Below, piece by piece: positions 21,131-33,150 of a stretch of 64,000 nucleotides of DNA. The position numbers and the translations under genes were made by a program. Within the stretch, counting starts at the first letter, position 1; each line of letters opens with the position of its first letter. This DNA comes from Heterohyrax brucei (Eukaryota > Chordata > Mammalia > Hyracoidea > Procaviidae): assembly GCA_028571685.1 (NCBI GenBank), contig CM053140.1, positions 56,426,201 to 56,490,200 of the forward strand. The letters are read 5' to 3'. A model generated the notes under the pieces. That model saw only the letters and a list, made by a program, of their open reading frames with translations. It searched no databases and was not told where the DNA came from.

Positions 21131-21928
21131 CAACCTGCATTATGCAGACAATATCCCCTTACTTGCTGGAAATGAATAAGATTTGAGATACCTACTGATG
21201 GAGATCAAGGACCGCAGCCTTCAGTATGAATTTCACCTCAACATCAAGAAAACAAAATTCCTCACAAGTGGACCAGTAAGCAACACTGTCATAGATGAAG
21301 AAAGGATTGAGGTTGCCAAGGATTTAATTTTACTTGGGTCCACAAGCAATGCCCTTGGGAGCAGCAGTCAAGAAATCAAAGGACACATTGCATTGGGAAA
21401 ATTTGCTGCAAAGGACCTCTTCAAAGTATTCAAAAGTAAGGATGTCACCTTGAAGACTAAAATGTGCCTTACCCAACCCATGATATTTTCAATCACATCA
21501 TGCTCATGTGAAAACTGGACCATGAACAAAGAAGACAGAAGAAGAATTGATGCCTTTGAATTGTGATGTTGGAGAAGAATGTTGAGTGTATAACAGACTG
21601 CCAAAAGAACAAACAGATCTGTTCTGGAAGAAGTCCAACCAGAATGCTCTTTGGAAGCAAAGATGGTAAGATTGCATCTTAGGTACTTTGGACATGTTGT
21701 CAGGAAAGATCTGTCCCTGGAGAAGGACATCATGCTTGCTAGAGTGAATAGTCAGCGAAAAAGAGGAAGACCCTCAAGATGGATTGACACAGTGTCTGCA
21801 ACAATGGGCTTAAGCATAAAAACAATTGTGGACGTGGTGCAAGATTAGGCAGTGTTTTGTTCTGTTGTTCATAGGGTCGCTATGAGTGGGAACTAACTCG
21901 ACAGCACCTAACAACAACAACAACAACA
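21131..21928 (+). mobile_element. RTE LINE, last 0.8 kb, with damaged ORF
   Basis: The copy begins within the reverse transcriptase (AACCTGCATTATGCAGACAA, the former YADD region, here with the active site changed) and runs to the (AAC)n end at 21905-21928. A 127-codon open stretch at 21183-21566 keeps recognisable RTE residues, including CENWTMNKEDRRRID. Stops and frameshifts follow it, so it is a fossil, not a host gene. Confidence 0.9.
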
Positions 21929-22059
21929 AACACCTCATCTATGTTTTATTGTTGACAGTTTGATTTCCATGTAAATAATTCTTTAAAAGAGGTCAATGCG
22001 TACGTTGAACAGTCTCTACTAATTTCGCTGAAGAGTCATTTAAACATGACTTCAAGTTG

Positions 22060-22400
22060 GTTCATGGTTTGAAGATAGATTCAGAGTAATAGATTTGAGA
22101 TTCCTTCAGCCTCCATAGATCCTGTATGCCTGAAGTATGCAAGAACTTGGAATTTTGTTCCATGTTTGTTATGCTTTTGATCAGGATTCGTCTAGTGATT
22201 CCTTGATCAGAATGTTCAGTAGTGGTAGCCAGGCACCATCCAGTTGTTCTTGTCTCACAGGAAGGGACGCAGTCAGACCTGCAGTCTGGTTCCTTCTCCA
22301 GTTCCTGGATCTTCATCTTCCTTTGCTGCTCCAGGTGAACACAGACCAATTGTTACAACTTGGCTCATGCAATCTTTTAATAAATCAAAAGTAGTGCAAA
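22060..22400 (-). mobile_element. L1 3' end fragment, antisense
   Basis: GGTAGCCAGGCACCATCCAG parallels the antisense L1 3' end at about 7350-7380. It ends at an A-run near 22399-22411. Confidence 0.55.
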
Positions 22401-22566
22401 AAAAAAAAAATTACATGATGAACAAAATTTCAATATTTAAAATAAAGATAAGATTGACCTTACACCCACATGATTTGACTCCACTCATCTCACTCTAATC
22501 CCAACCCAGTGAATCCTGTGTTTATTCAAAATTTAAAATGAGACAAAACAAGAACATGTGTATAGG

Positions 22567-22765
22567 ATCAAACTGACAACAGCAGCTCAAAAGATTAGAC
22601 AGGAACCTTAGGGGCAGTGACTTTACGTTAATGTAGGAGGGGGAAAATGGCTGCACAGCTCAAAGAATGTAATCAGTGTTGCTGAATTGTACCTGTAAAA
22701 ACTGTTGAGTTGGTGTGTGTTTTGGTGTGTACATTCTCAACAACGACATATATAAATAAAATTTA
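22567..22765 (+). repeat. Unclassified repeat, copy 1
   Basis: It shares with 37185-37382 the order CAGGAACCTTAGGGGCAGTG, TGGCTGCACAGCTCAAAGAA, GTTGCTGAATTGTACC and an ACATTCTCAACAACGAC end. I cannot name the family; it may be a LINE 3' end. Confidence 0.6.
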
Positions 22766-23281
22766 GGAAAAGAAGAGATGTATCACACCTAGAACAGTGT
22801 CCAGCACTTAATAGGTGCTCAATAAAATGATGGCGATGGTAATAATAGAGAAGGTAATAACAGGTCCTGTTTGAGGGTCCTGTTCTGTTTTCAGGCCCCT
22901 GGTGTATCTAGTGTATTTGACACCCAGAACAGATCATTTTTAACATCCATCTCTATGTGACAGAATCACCCTCAATAATAATCATGAAATTAAATGAGTA
23001 GCAAAATGGCCAGAAAAGAAACACAATGACAATTTTCTTTTATTCCTTTTTGTATATACACTCAGACTAATAAAAATCTTAAAAATAAAATAAAAACTAC
23101 AGCATAAAAGGGGAACAGTTTTAATTATTTTTTTTTAACAAAAAAGAACATACATTTAAAGATATGCTTCCATAATAATGAACTGGCACAACCAAAGTAA
23201 AAATGAGTGTTTGAATACATATGGATGGATGTTTATATAAGGGTAGGTACAGGAGGTGCATACATAGATGAGAACTGAGAA

Positions 23282-23440
23282 AAGTATCTATACCCATTGC
23301 TGTCGAGTTGAGTCTGACTCATAGTGACCCTACTGGACAGAGTAGAACAGCCCCATAGAGTTTCCAAGGAGCAGCTGGTGGATTTGAACTCCTGACCTTT
23401 TGGTTAGCAGCCATAGCTCTTAATCACTGTGGTAAAGGTA
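23282..23440 (-). repeat. tRNA-derived SINE, antisense
   Basis: CCATTGCTGTCGAGTTGAGT tail, CAAGGAGCAGCTGGTGGATT, antisense head TAGCTCTTAATCACTGTGG. Confidence 0.9.
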
Positions 23441-24170
23441 CGAAACCTTGGGATCGTAGGTGGAGATGGGACAATTCAGCCAACTGGCATAACAGTTCAC
23501 CAAAATCATGATCTGCATCCTGGGAAAGAAACATCTGGGGCCTTCAAAGCTTATGACTGGCCATCTAAAACGTAACTACAAGTCTCTACTCACTAGAAGC
23601 AAAACCGTAAGAAGGTAACCAAAAATTCAGAGAAGAAACATGTCTACACAAGACATAGCCACATCTACCCTAAAACCAGAAGAACTAGATGGTGCCTAGA
23701 TACCACCACTGACTGTTTTGAGTGGGATCCTAATAGATAGTCCCAGATAGAATGGGGAAAAAAAGTGGAGCAGAAACAAAATTCTTAAACAAAAAAAAAA
23801 AAAAAAGAAAAAGCTGAAACAGTAGAGAACGGAGGACTCCCTGAGACTATCTCCCTGAGACACTTTTTAAACTAGAACTGAGTCTATCCCACAAGATCAC
23901 GTTTTACAGAAATAGCAGAGTGGCACACAAAATAAAGGATATTACAAAAGTAGAGGATAGGTCCTCTACTTAAAAACCATCTCTACTCTGGCCAAAGGGT
24001 CGCCATGAGTCGGATCTGACTCTATGGCACTTTACTGGCTACAAGACCAAAAGATCAACAATTACCCAAAAGGAAAAGTGAAAATATAAGGGAGCAGGGA
24101 AACTAGAGTACTGGGAACAAAAGGGAACACAAATAAAGAAAATGTTAACACATTGTGGGGTAAAAAAAAG
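23441..24170 (+). mobile_element. L1 3' region fragment with embedded SINE tail
   Basis: GGGGCCTTCAAAGCTTATGA and CCAGAAGAACTAGATGGTGC correspond to the L1 3' region seen at 30,330 and 34,860-35,040. A SINE tail (GGGTCGCCATGAGTCGGATC) lies at about 23975-24040 and an A-rich run near 23790. Confidence 0.6.
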
Positions 24171-24835
24171 GGATAAATACAGCACATTAGACGATTTCCA
24201 TAGACAATGACAGAATTGAAGTAACTTGAGTTCTGTTTCTTTGCTTTTACAATAATTGTGCTACTGTGGTTTATTTCAATCTGCTGTTTAAATTCAGGAA
24301 TATGGGGCCATGAGTCGCTCCTAAAACAAGCTGGAATAATTCAGATCTTCTATGAATTTACTTGTAAAATAAAATCACGTAGTGGAGTCCACATGTATTG
24401 TGGACCGGTTGTAAAATGGGCAGTTCTCTAAACTAGCTTACATGTCAAAAGTAGTACTAAGAGCTGAGTAATACGAAGTGTACTAAAATCAAGCTTACAT
24501 ATGTGTCATATTCTTAAAACTTACCAGTAATCGAAGCAGTTATTTAGAACTTAGACCTACAGAAGAATATCTTCAGGGAGAAGGACTTGATTGCTGACAT
24601 TGTTCGGAATCGCTGGGGCAAGGTGATGATAAACAGGCAGCCCCACCCAGTTTCACTGTTGCTTTCAGTCCTCTGTAGAAAATGCACCCCTTGTTTCTTA
24701 TACATGGTGTAAGTGCCACCACCCTCGCCTGAATTGCCTCTGCCTCAGGCCACCGGTTTTTGATTTCTGGCTAAGATAGTTCCGAAGGTCCTTTCCAAGT
24801 CAGACATTTCATGACTTTCTACTTCTGGCTCCACA
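24171..24835. other. No recognised feature
   Basis: About 660 bp of AT-rich, then balanced sequence; no exon or repeat family identified. Confidence 0.45.
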
Positions 24836-24837
24836 AA

Positions 24838-24965
24838 TGATTTAAAGCAGTGTGACCCTGGGTAGGTTAGTTTCCTCGTCCATTAAATGGGGACAATAAC
24901 ATCTGCTGGTGCCTAAGCCCTGTGAGGGCTCTATGAGGCAGCATGGGTAAAGGCTCTTTGTAAGG
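24838..24965 (+). repeat. MIR, sense
   Basis: GTGACCCTGGGTAGGTTAGT, CCTCGTCCATTAAATGGGGA, TAGTGCCTAAGCCC-like end. Confidence 0.65.
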
Positions 24966-25365
24966 AGGTGGCAGATACTCAGATGGCCAGTCTTGATGAC
25001 AAAGGTGATGACTTTCCCTGGAAGTCACACAGAAGTCTTTCTGGATCTAGGATTTGGGGGAGGGAAAGGGAATTCTTTGGGAGCTAGGCTTTGTGAATCA
25101 CTGAGAATGGTTCCTTTACACCCAGGAAAGGATAGATCCCCTAGGCCCAGAGGCAGGGGGCTGATCACGGTGACCTGGGCTGCTGTGCTGGGGATACAGC
25201 CTGAATGGATGGAGCACTTCCCTTTCAGGGGAAGCTGGCCCATGTGAGAGCGTGGTATAAAAAGACACTGCCAAGGGCTAGTGCTTGTCCTCAGAAGCCT
25301 CCTGAAATAAGCTCACCTATTTGTTTAATTGCCTGTCTCCCCCAAATAGATTGTAAGCTTCTAGA
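24966..25365. other. No recognised feature
   Basis: About 400 bp, moderately GC-rich, with no exon supported. Confidence 0.4.
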
Positions 25366-25620
25366 GCAGGGGTCGACTAACTTTTTTCTGAAGAGCCAGA
25401 TAGTAAATATTTTCAGCTTGGCAGGCCATATGGTCTCTGTTGGAACCACACGACTCTGCTGCTGTAGTGCAAAAGCAGCCCCAGACGACACGTAAACGAA
25501 GCGTGGCTGTGTTCCAATAAAACTTTATTTATGGATACTGAAATTTGAATTTCATGTATGTCTCATATGTCATGAAATAATATCCTACTTTTGATGTTTT
25601 CAATGTATTCAAAACATAGA
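25366..25620 (-). mobile_element. MER5A-like hAT-Charlie DNA transposon
   Basis: GAGCAGGGGTCGACTAACTT is the altered terminal end, followed by GAGCCAGATAGTAAATATTT, GGCCATATGGTCTCTGTTGG and CGTGGCTGTGTTCCAATAAA, in MER5A order. Non-autonomous and old. Confidence 0.65.
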
Positions 25621-25867
25621 AACCATTCCTAGCTTTGGGGTGTGCAAAACAGTAGATCACAGTTCTCTCACCCTACCCACTCTCTCCGTCAACAGCTCTG
25701 CTGTGTCCCCAGTGTGTAGACCGGTGTGAGGACCAGTGTGTAGACCAGTGACTGGCACACGGAGTGCCCGACCAGTATTTGTTGATGACCAGTTGCTCCT
25801 TCTGCTGCACCCTCTACCTCTGATACTCTTTCCCTCTCTTGCAGCAACTGCATCAGCTTCTAGTCCT

Positions 25868-25945
25868 CCCACACCATTTCAAACTGTGGACCTTTCAGTT
25901 ATGAGACGCAGCACTTAACCACTGTGCCCCCAGGGTTTCCTTCCT
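25868..25945 (-). repeat. SINE head fragment, antisense
   Basis: Only the antisense tRNA-like part remains: GTGGACCTTTCAGTTATGAG and CACTGTGCCCCCAGGGTTTC. Confidence 0.75.
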
Positions 25946-26124
25946 CTCTAATACTGAGTGTAAAACTGGTGAGGCACCAGACCTAATAGCCTAACTACCA
26001 AAGCGGGAGGAGAGACAGTCAAGGTCGGTACTAGCCCAAAGCTCAGCTGAGGTGCAAGTCAGACATACTCCCTCTCTCCAAACTTTTTAGGAATTCTGAG
26101 AGCAGCAGTTCCTCCTACGGTACT

Positions 26125-26835
26125 CTTATTTTCTGCTGGGTTCGATAATTTGTTGCAATAGCCTCACAGAGAAATAACAGACCAAATTTGAGATTATGGG
26201 CTTTGTTAAGAAAGTAACAGATTACAATTCAGGATCCAGATCAACTTGTAAGTAACAGGAATAACTCCAGATACAGTTAGTTCTTCAATCAGGATTGCTG
26301 CTTCTCGGCTGCTGCCACTGAACGCTCACTTTCGACCTGGGCCCTCACTCTGGGCCTCGGGCCCTTGCTGGGACAAGTGACCCCACTCCACCAAGAAGCG
26401 TCCTGCTGAAGGCACTCTCTCACTCTGCGGGCCTGCGGGCCTCTTTAACTCTGCCTTGCTAAGTGGACTGGGAAACCCACTGTGCTGTCTGGCACCAGCT
26501 TTAGTATTACATCTCTCTGCCTCCTGAGTCTAGGAAGTTGTCCCTGTCTCCTGGCTTCAAATGATGTGCTCCACTCTGATCTCTTGATGGTAGCAAGGTC
26601 CCCTCCAACCTTCGGGTTTAGCTCCCTTTATGCCTAGCAGGATGGCAAAACTGATTAGTATCCTACGAGGGCTCCATGTACCTCATTTGTGTAGTGCCAC
26701 TCCCTCAAGGGTCCACGCACCTTATTTGCATTAGTAGGCTGTCCAGTCTCCTTGGTGGGTTATGGTACCTGATTTGCTTTGTCCTGCCCATTCATTTTTG
26801 GGAGCTATAGGACCGTAGCTGTAAGAACCATATAA
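26125..26835 (-). repeat. Possible retroviral LTR, unclassified
   Basis: A block with GGGTTCGATAATTTGTTGCA and CCTCACAGAGAAATAACAGA at its left, resembling antisense ends of ERV LTRs, and GC-rich segments in the middle. I see no clear target duplication and no internal coding sequence. Tentative. Confidence 0.35.
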
Positions 26836-27199
26836 AACAATTCATTGCAGTGCGTGGAACAACAAGCTTCTTCCCCACCCCCAGTTTCCAAGTCAATGGC
26901 ACTTCGCTCTGCAGAAGCCAACTGGCCAATTTTCCTACCTCTTTCTCCTTGACCCTCTGCAGCCCTGGGACTGTCCCATTGCTCCTTCTGTTCCTTCTCC
27001 TCTCTGACCACTCCCTCTTTGGGCTCTTTCTGGACTAGCCCCATAATCATAATCATAGGCGTTCTCCCAAATTGCGGCTTTTACAGTTCACTTCTTCATT
27101 TCACACCCATAGAGAATTCACCCAGCAAACCCCAAGCCCTAGTCTCCTGCTCTTGCATCTCTGTTTTGGAGGGAAAAGAATTTGGAGGGAAGGCAGAGA

Positions 27200-27362
27200 G
27201 TCTATGGCTGTTACCTACTGTGTATGCTGAGCACTTCACATGTGTCTGATCTTACTTAATGCTCACAGCCACAAACAAAGGCTCAGAGGGGTTAACTGAC
27301 ATGCTCAGAGTCACACAGCTAGGATGTAGTAGAGTGAGGACTGAAGCCTAGGCAGTGTGACT
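27200..27362 (-). repeat. MIR, antisense
   Basis: CACAGCCACAAACAAAGGCT, CAGAGTCACACAGCTAGGAT and CTGAAGCCTAGGCAGTGTGA. Confidence 0.8.
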
Positions 27363-27368
27363 TTTTTC

Positions 27369-27527
27369 AGGAGCACTGTAGGACTGTTGCATACCGGTTA
27401 AGAGCTCACCTGCTAACCGAAATTCAGCAGCTCAAGTTCACCAGTCACTCCTTCAAAACCACATGGGTCAGGTCTACTATGAGTCTGAATTGACTGGACT
27501 GCAATGGGTTTGGGTTTTTTGTTTATT
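27369..27527 (+). repeat. tRNA-derived SINE, sense
   Basis: ATACCGGTTAAGAGCTCACC head, B-box-like AGCTCAAGTTC, TATGAGTCTGAATTGACTGG tail. Confidence 0.85.
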
Positions 27528-27569
27528 TTTGCTATACAACGAGTCTTGTTGCATGGATTTTTGTTTTAG

Positions 27570-28025
27570 TAGGGGAAACAAACCGTAAACAAACAGGTAA
27601 ATATATTATATGCTGTAGAGATGCATGGCAATAGGAAAAGATAACATAGGTGATACCAATGATGCAGAGCTACTTGAGAGGATCGGGAAAGCCCTCTCTG
27701 AAGAGATGACATTGGAGCAGATGCCTGAAGTGAGGTGCTCAGCTCTGAGAGATAAGGGAAGAACATTCCAGGTGGAGGACATAGCAGGAACAAAAGCCTA
27801 AGGCGGGAACATACCTGTCGTGTCCAGCAAGCAGCAAGGACACCTGGTGGCTTACGGGTAGCATCCACAGAGACAGCAGGAAAAACTGCATGACAGAGAG
27901 CAGAGCCAGCTCATGTGGGGCCTTTGAGGCTTCAGTAAAGACTTGGATTTTATTTGAAGGGCAACATGAGGTCCACCACAAGGTTTCAAGCAGGAGAGGA
28001 TACTGTCCCACATCCTTCAGACCTG
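27570..28025 (+). repeat. L2 LINE fragment
   Basis: GCCCTCTCTGAAGAGATGAC, GGAAGAACATTCCAGGTGGA, GGGGCCTTTGAGGCTTCAGT and TTTCAAGCAGGAGAGGATAC follow L2 order over 450 bp. Confidence 0.8.
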
Positions 28026-28114
28026 GATGAGGCAGACAAGGGACTCTGTCCCCAGTACACGCACTATCACTGCCACACACTGTCTGCACACTGCATACCT
28101 CCTTCTGGGCTTAA

Positions 28115-28560
28115 TGTCCTGAGGTGATTAAGAGTGCTGGCTTTCTGCTCTCACAGGACTCAGTTCCCAGCCCAGCTGCAATACTTAACTCTCTGTAGGA
28201 CTGTGAAAGAAGCTCTGGTGCTGCAATGGTTAAAGCACTCAGCTGTTAACCTAAAGGTTAGCAGTTCGAACCCACTAACCTCTTTGTGGGACAAAGATGT
28301 GACAGTTTGATTCCATAAAGATACAGCCTTGGAAATGCTGTGGAGCAGTTCTTCTGTGTGTTCTGGAGTTGCTACAAGTTAGAATTGACTTGATGGCAAC
28401 CAGTAATGGTGTGATTGTGGGCAATCCCTCTCTGAGTCTTTGTTTTCTCATCTGGAAAATGGGAACAATCATTTCTTTCTTGTGGTGCTGTTGAGGTGAC
28501 TTGATGAGCTGTTGCCTATAAAACACTCAGCTTTAGGTGGGTCACATAATTATCTTTCAA
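28115..28560 (+). repeat. MIR interrupted by a SINE
   Basis: MIR sequence lies at about 28115-28204 (GATTAAGAGTGCTGGCTTTC) and resumes at about 28411-28560 (CTGAGTCTTTGTTTTCTCAT). The sense SINE at 28206-28410 separates the halves. Confidence 0.75.
28206..28410 (+). repeat. tRNA-derived SINE, sense, longer subtype
   Basis: Head GCTCTGGTGCTGCAATGG, exact-looking B box GTTCGAACCC, insert GACAGTTTGATTCCATAAAG, tail AGAATTGACTTGATGGCAAC. Confidence 0.9.
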
Positions 28561-28990
28561 TAAGCTCTCATAGTTTGTGATTATTATCATTTAAATGCTT
28601 AGCCAACTTCTGGTACTCTGTAATCAATTGTTAAGTTTAGCTACCATTGTGAGTCCTCCACCTTGTTCCACATGCTGCCAGGAGACATGTGTGTCAAGAA
28701 GGAATTATAATAGCAGAGCCCCCTTCCTAGGGCAGTGCTCATCCAGAGCCCAGGCTCTTCAGCATCATGACAAGCACATGCCCAGGCTGCAGCAGATGGC
28801 CTGAAACCAGTCTCAGCCTCATCATTTCAGCTCCCTGCTCCCTGCTAGAACAATCTCTCCAACAAAGCACAAAATAACACCTTACTTGTGTTCCAGCAAA
28901 GCTGTCACAGTCATGAGTCATTCATTTAACAAACACCTCAAGTGACCACCCAGAACTGACTGTTCTAACCCCATTATTATTAATAATAAT
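28561..28990. other. No recognised feature
   Basis: Mixed sequence with a short (AAT)n run near 28975-28995; no exon supported. Confidence 0.4.
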
Positions 28991-29211
28991 AATAGCTCTC
29001 GCATTTATCCACCACTGAGAACACAGCTTCTAGAGACAGACTGCCTGAGTCTGAGTCCCAGATGTACTGTTATGTAGCTGGAGGATCTTAGACATATTAC
29101 TTTGCCTCTTTATGCGCCCACTGTTTGCCGGGGTTGCAGGACATTCGATTGCTGCCCTCTCAGAGCTTGCAGTCTAATTGAAGAGCTAGATACTAATCAA
29201 ATAATCATGTT

Positions 29212-29991
29212 AAAAACAAACAAACAAAAAAAACCCTTTGTCACTGAGTCAATCCCAACTCATGGCAACACAATGTAGTATGGAGCAGAACTGCTTTTTA
29301 GGGTTTTCTTGGCTGTAATCTACAGATGTAGCTCCCCAGATCTTTCTTCCCCCGCACTTCAGGGTAGGTTGCAACCACTCACCTTTAGGTTAATATGAAG
29401 TCTGACAATTAAGTTCACAAGCGCATTCTAGAAAAAGTGCTACAGACCTCATTGCTGAATATTGCTATGGTTACCTTCGAAGTACTCCCCTTGGAAAGCT
29501 ATGCACCAATGCCAACACTTAGTCTACTTTCCAAAGCAATTTTGGAACTTCTTTTCTGCCATTACAGCTGTCATTGTATTACACTTGGTGTCCTGAATGT
29601 CATCAAAATGTCATCCTTTCAATATTGCTTTGGGTAATATTGGGTAAAGCAAAAAGTCACTGGGGCCAGATCAGGTAAATAGGGAGGGTGTTCCACTACA
29701 CTTATTTGTTTACTGGCTACAAACTCCCTCATAGACAACTATACAGTTAAGTTCATGAAATTGCCACTGTGCTACAGTGCACAATGTCCATTCCAGAAAG
29801 AGTTCCAAAATTGCTTTGAAGGGTGGACTAAGTGCTAGCATTGGTGACTAGCTTCCCAAGGGGAGTACTTTGAAGGTGGCCATAGTGATGATATTCAGCA
29901 ATGAGGTATGTAGCCTGTAGAACAATTAAGTTTGTGGACTTAATTGTCAGGCCTCATAGTTGAGCAAAAACCATTTGCTTCACCCAGGGAT
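29212..29991 (-). repeat. Antisense SINE split by a mariner-type MITE
   Basis: SINE sequence runs 29212-29395 (CACTGAGTCAATCCCAACTC to ACCTTTAGGTTAATA) and resumes after the MITE with the antisense head (GTTGAGCAAAAACCATTTGC, TTCACCCAGGGA) at 29959-29991. Confidence 0.87.
29396..29956. mobile_element. Mariner-type MITE with inverted ends and TA duplication
   Basis: The left end TGAAGTCTGACAATTAAGTT and the reverse complement of the right end TGAGGCCTGACAATTAAGTC match over about 27 bases with few changes. TA stands on both sides (29394-29395 and 29957-29958). Inside, parts of a mariner-like sequence occur in opposite orientations around the middle (GGAGTACTTTGAAGGTGGCC against its complement near 29470). 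No transposase frame survives. Confidence 0.88.
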
Positions 29992-30068
29992 TGTAATAAT
30001 CATGTAAACACATGGAAAGCACAACTTTAAGATGCCCTATGGAGAAATAACCAATGTCGGGAGCATGT

Positions 30069-30205
30069 ATAAGAAGCCTTGATAGTGCAACGGTTAAGTG
30101 CTTGACTGCTAGTGAAGGTTGGTAGTTCAAACTCATCCAGCAGCTCTACAACTTGATGATCTGTACATGTAAAGATTACAACCTAGAAAACCCTATGAGG
30201 TCCAA
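30069..30205 (+). repeat. tRNA-derived SINE, sense, 5' part
   Basis: GATAGTGCAACGGTTAAGTG head, GTAGTTCAAACTC B-box-like, TGTAAAGATTACAACCTAGA insert. Confidence 0.82.
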
Positions 30206-30224
30206 ACACATCATCAGATTTGAT

Positions 30225-30660
30225 TACTTGGTTTGGGGGCTTAGGTTATAAATTCATGGAGCATTCCAGTTAGCTAGCCTAATAATGTGTTTAGTGCTTC
30301 TGTTAGACCTCCTAGTTCATTGCATAATGCCTGAGATCTTAAAAGCTTGCAAGCAGCTATCCAAAGCACAACAATAGGTCCCTATTCACCTGGAGCAACA
30401 GAAAAAGGAGAGTCAGACTACGAAGAGGAAAGGAAATGTGTGGCTGACTGCTTCCATGAACAACTGCCTCCTTTGCCATGAGACCCAGAGAACCGGATGG
30501 TTGTTGGCTGCCATCAGTGAACATACTGATCCACGATTCTATGGATGAACTCTTGTCAAAAGTGGGAAAAATGCAGAAGTGAATTTCAAATTCTCATGGA
30601 TTCTAGACTTTAGAAAGCCAGAGAAGCTGGATGAACTCCTGATACTATTTATTATAGGTT
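30225..30660 (+). mobile_element. L1 3' region fragment
   Basis: GAGATCTTAAAAGCTTGCAA and GAGACCCAGAGAACCGGATG match the L1 3' region at 34,860-35,040. Confidence 0.55.
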
Positions 30661-30689
30661 GAATTGTGAGTCCCTAAACTATGTATAGA

Positions 30690-30825
30690 TCTATAGCTGC
30701 TAATCCAAAAGTCAGCAGCTCAGATCCACCAGGAACTCCGTGGAAATCCCATGGGGCAGGTCTACTCCGTCCTTTAGGGTTGCTGTGAATCAGAATCAGT
30801 TCCACAGCAGTGGGTTTGGTTTGGG
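30690..30825 (+). repeat. SINE body and tail, sense
   Basis: GCTGCTAATCCAAAAGTCAG to CACAGCAGTGGGTTTGGTT; the first part of the head is missing, cut by LTR-like bases at 30653-30690. Confidence 0.82.

Positions 30826-30861
<36 letters not shown>
30826..30861. repeat. (TG)n microsatellite
   Basis: About 17 uninterrupted TG units at the 3' end of a SINE. Confidence 0.95.
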
Positions 30862-30863
<2 letters not shown>

Positions 30864-31534
30864 GGTGTGTATTGTAAACCCTAAGCTCTGTATGCCTGTG
30901 GTCCACCACCCATCTGTCAGTTTGTCATACTGTGGTGGCTAGCGTGTTGCTGGGAGATATGCCATTGATATTCCAAATACCAGCAGTGTCACCTATGGTA
31001 GACAGGTTCAGCAGAGCTTCTAGACTAAGACAGACTAAAAAGACAGACCTGGAGGTCTCTTCTGAAAAAATTGGCCAGAAAAACATTATGGGCAACAGTG
31101 GGATATTTTCTGATATAGTGCCAAAAGTTTAGCACCTCAGGTCAGAAGCAATGCAAAATATGACTCAGGAAAAGCTGTCTCCTCACAGCAGAGTCAGCCT
31201 TAATGACATGGGTGAAGTCAAGCTTTGGGGATTTTCATTTGCTGATGTGGCATGATTCAAAAGGGGAAGAAACAGCTGCAAACATCCATTAATGAGTGGA
31301 ATGTGGACTGTAAGAAGTATGAATCTAGGAAAATTGAAAATTGTCAAAAATGACATGGAACACATAAAGATGGATATCCTAGGTACCAGTGAACTAAAAT
31401 AGACTGGTTTTGGCCATTGTGAGTCACAGAATCCTATGGTCTACTATGCTGAGAAGACAAGCTGAAGGGGAATGGCATCACATTCATTGTCAAAAAGATC
31501 AGATCCTGAAGTACAGCACTGTCCATGAAGGGAA

Positions 31535-31866
31535 AAGATCTACAAGAAGACTGAACAAACAAATCTGCCTTGGAACAAGTATAGCTAGCCAGAATGTTCT
31601 TTGGAAGTGAGGATGGGGAGACTTCATCTCACATATCCGGGACATGTGATCAGGAGGGACCATTCCCTGGAGAAGGGCATCATGCTTGATAAAGCAGAAG
31701 GTCAGTGAAAAAGAGAAGACTTCAATGAGGAACACCGTGGCTGCAACAATGGGCTCAAGTACAACAGTGAACGTGAGGATGGCTGAGGACCAGACAGGGT
31801 TTTATTCTGTTGTACGTGATGCCGTTATGAGTCGAAACTGACTCGATAGCACCTAATAACAACAAG
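31535..31866 (+). mobile_element. RTE 3' fragment inserted into the RTE
   Basis: A 5'-truncated copy (GAACAAACAAATCTGCCTTG to CACCTAATAACAACAAG). Near-copies of ACAAGGAAGACT occur at both junctions (about 31540 and 31862), the target duplication. Confidence 0.85.
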
Positions 31867-33150
31867 GAAGACTGGTCAATATAACTATTTCTCAAATTTA
31901 CACGCAAAGTACTAACACCAAAGATGAGCAAATGGAAGATTTTTAGCAATTTCTGCAGTTTAAGATCAAACTGATCAAGCATTCAGTCAGGATGCATTGA
32001 TGATTACTGGTGATTGGAATAGAAAGTTAGAAACAAAGAAGGAGCAGTAGCTGGAAAATATAACCTCGATGACAGAAACAATGCCAGAGATCACACGGCA
32101 GAATTTTGTAAGACCAGCAACTTACTCACAGCAAATACATTTTTGCAACAACATAAATGGTGACTATGTATGTGGACCTCACCAGACAGAAAACATAGGA
32201 ATGAACTCTACCATATCTGACTCTGGAGCAGACCATTAACGGTTCACATGCAAGTCAGAGTTGAAGCTGAAGAAAACTAAAAGACGTCCACACGGGCCAA
32301 AATACAACCTTGATTATATTCCACCTGAACTTGGAGACCATCTCAAGGATAGATTTGAAGCTCTCAGCACTCATAATCAAAGGCTAGGCAAGCTGTGGGA
32401 TAACACTAAGGTGTCATACATGAAGAAAGCAAAAGGTTACTTCAAAGACAGTAAAGAAAAGACCAAACTGTATGTCAGACGAGACTCTAAAACTTGCTCC
32501 AGAATGTAGAGTGGTTAAAGTAAACAGAATCAATGACAAAAACAAACCATCTAAACAGAAGATTTTGAAGGACAGCTCCAGAAGGCAAATTAAACTATTG
32601 CAAAGTAACAACATGTGCAAGGACCTGGAGTTAGAAAAACAAAAGGGAAGCACGTGTTCAGCACATCTCAAATGAAAGACCTGAAGAAACAGTTCAGGCC
32701 TTGAGTTGTAATGCTGAAGATTTCTATGGGCAAAATATTGAATGACACAGGAAGCATCAGAAGAAGATGGAAGGAATACACAGAGTCACTGTGCCAGAAA
32801 GAATCAGGTGACATTCAGCCATTTTAGGAGGGAGCACATGATCAAGAACTGACGGTACTGAAGGAAGAGATCCAAGCAGCGCTGAACCCAGCTGGGAAAA
32901 ACAAGTTCCAAAAATGGAAGGAATACCAAGTCAGATGTTTCAACAAACGGAGGCAGCACTGAAGGTGCTCACTCATCTATGCCAAGAAATTTAGAAGACA
33001 GCTACCTAGCCAATTGATGGGAAGAGATCTATGTCTGTGCCCATTTTAAAGAAAGGTGATTCAACAGCATGCAGAAATTATTGAACATCATTAATGTCAC
33101 ACACAAGTAAAATTTTGCTGAAGATCATTCAAAAGCAGTTGCAGGCAGTA

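Noticed and set aside
21183..21566. A 127-codon open frame with clear similarity to reverse transcriptases
   Set aside because: It belongs to a truncated RTE LINE with later stops and an (AAC)n tail, not to a host gene.
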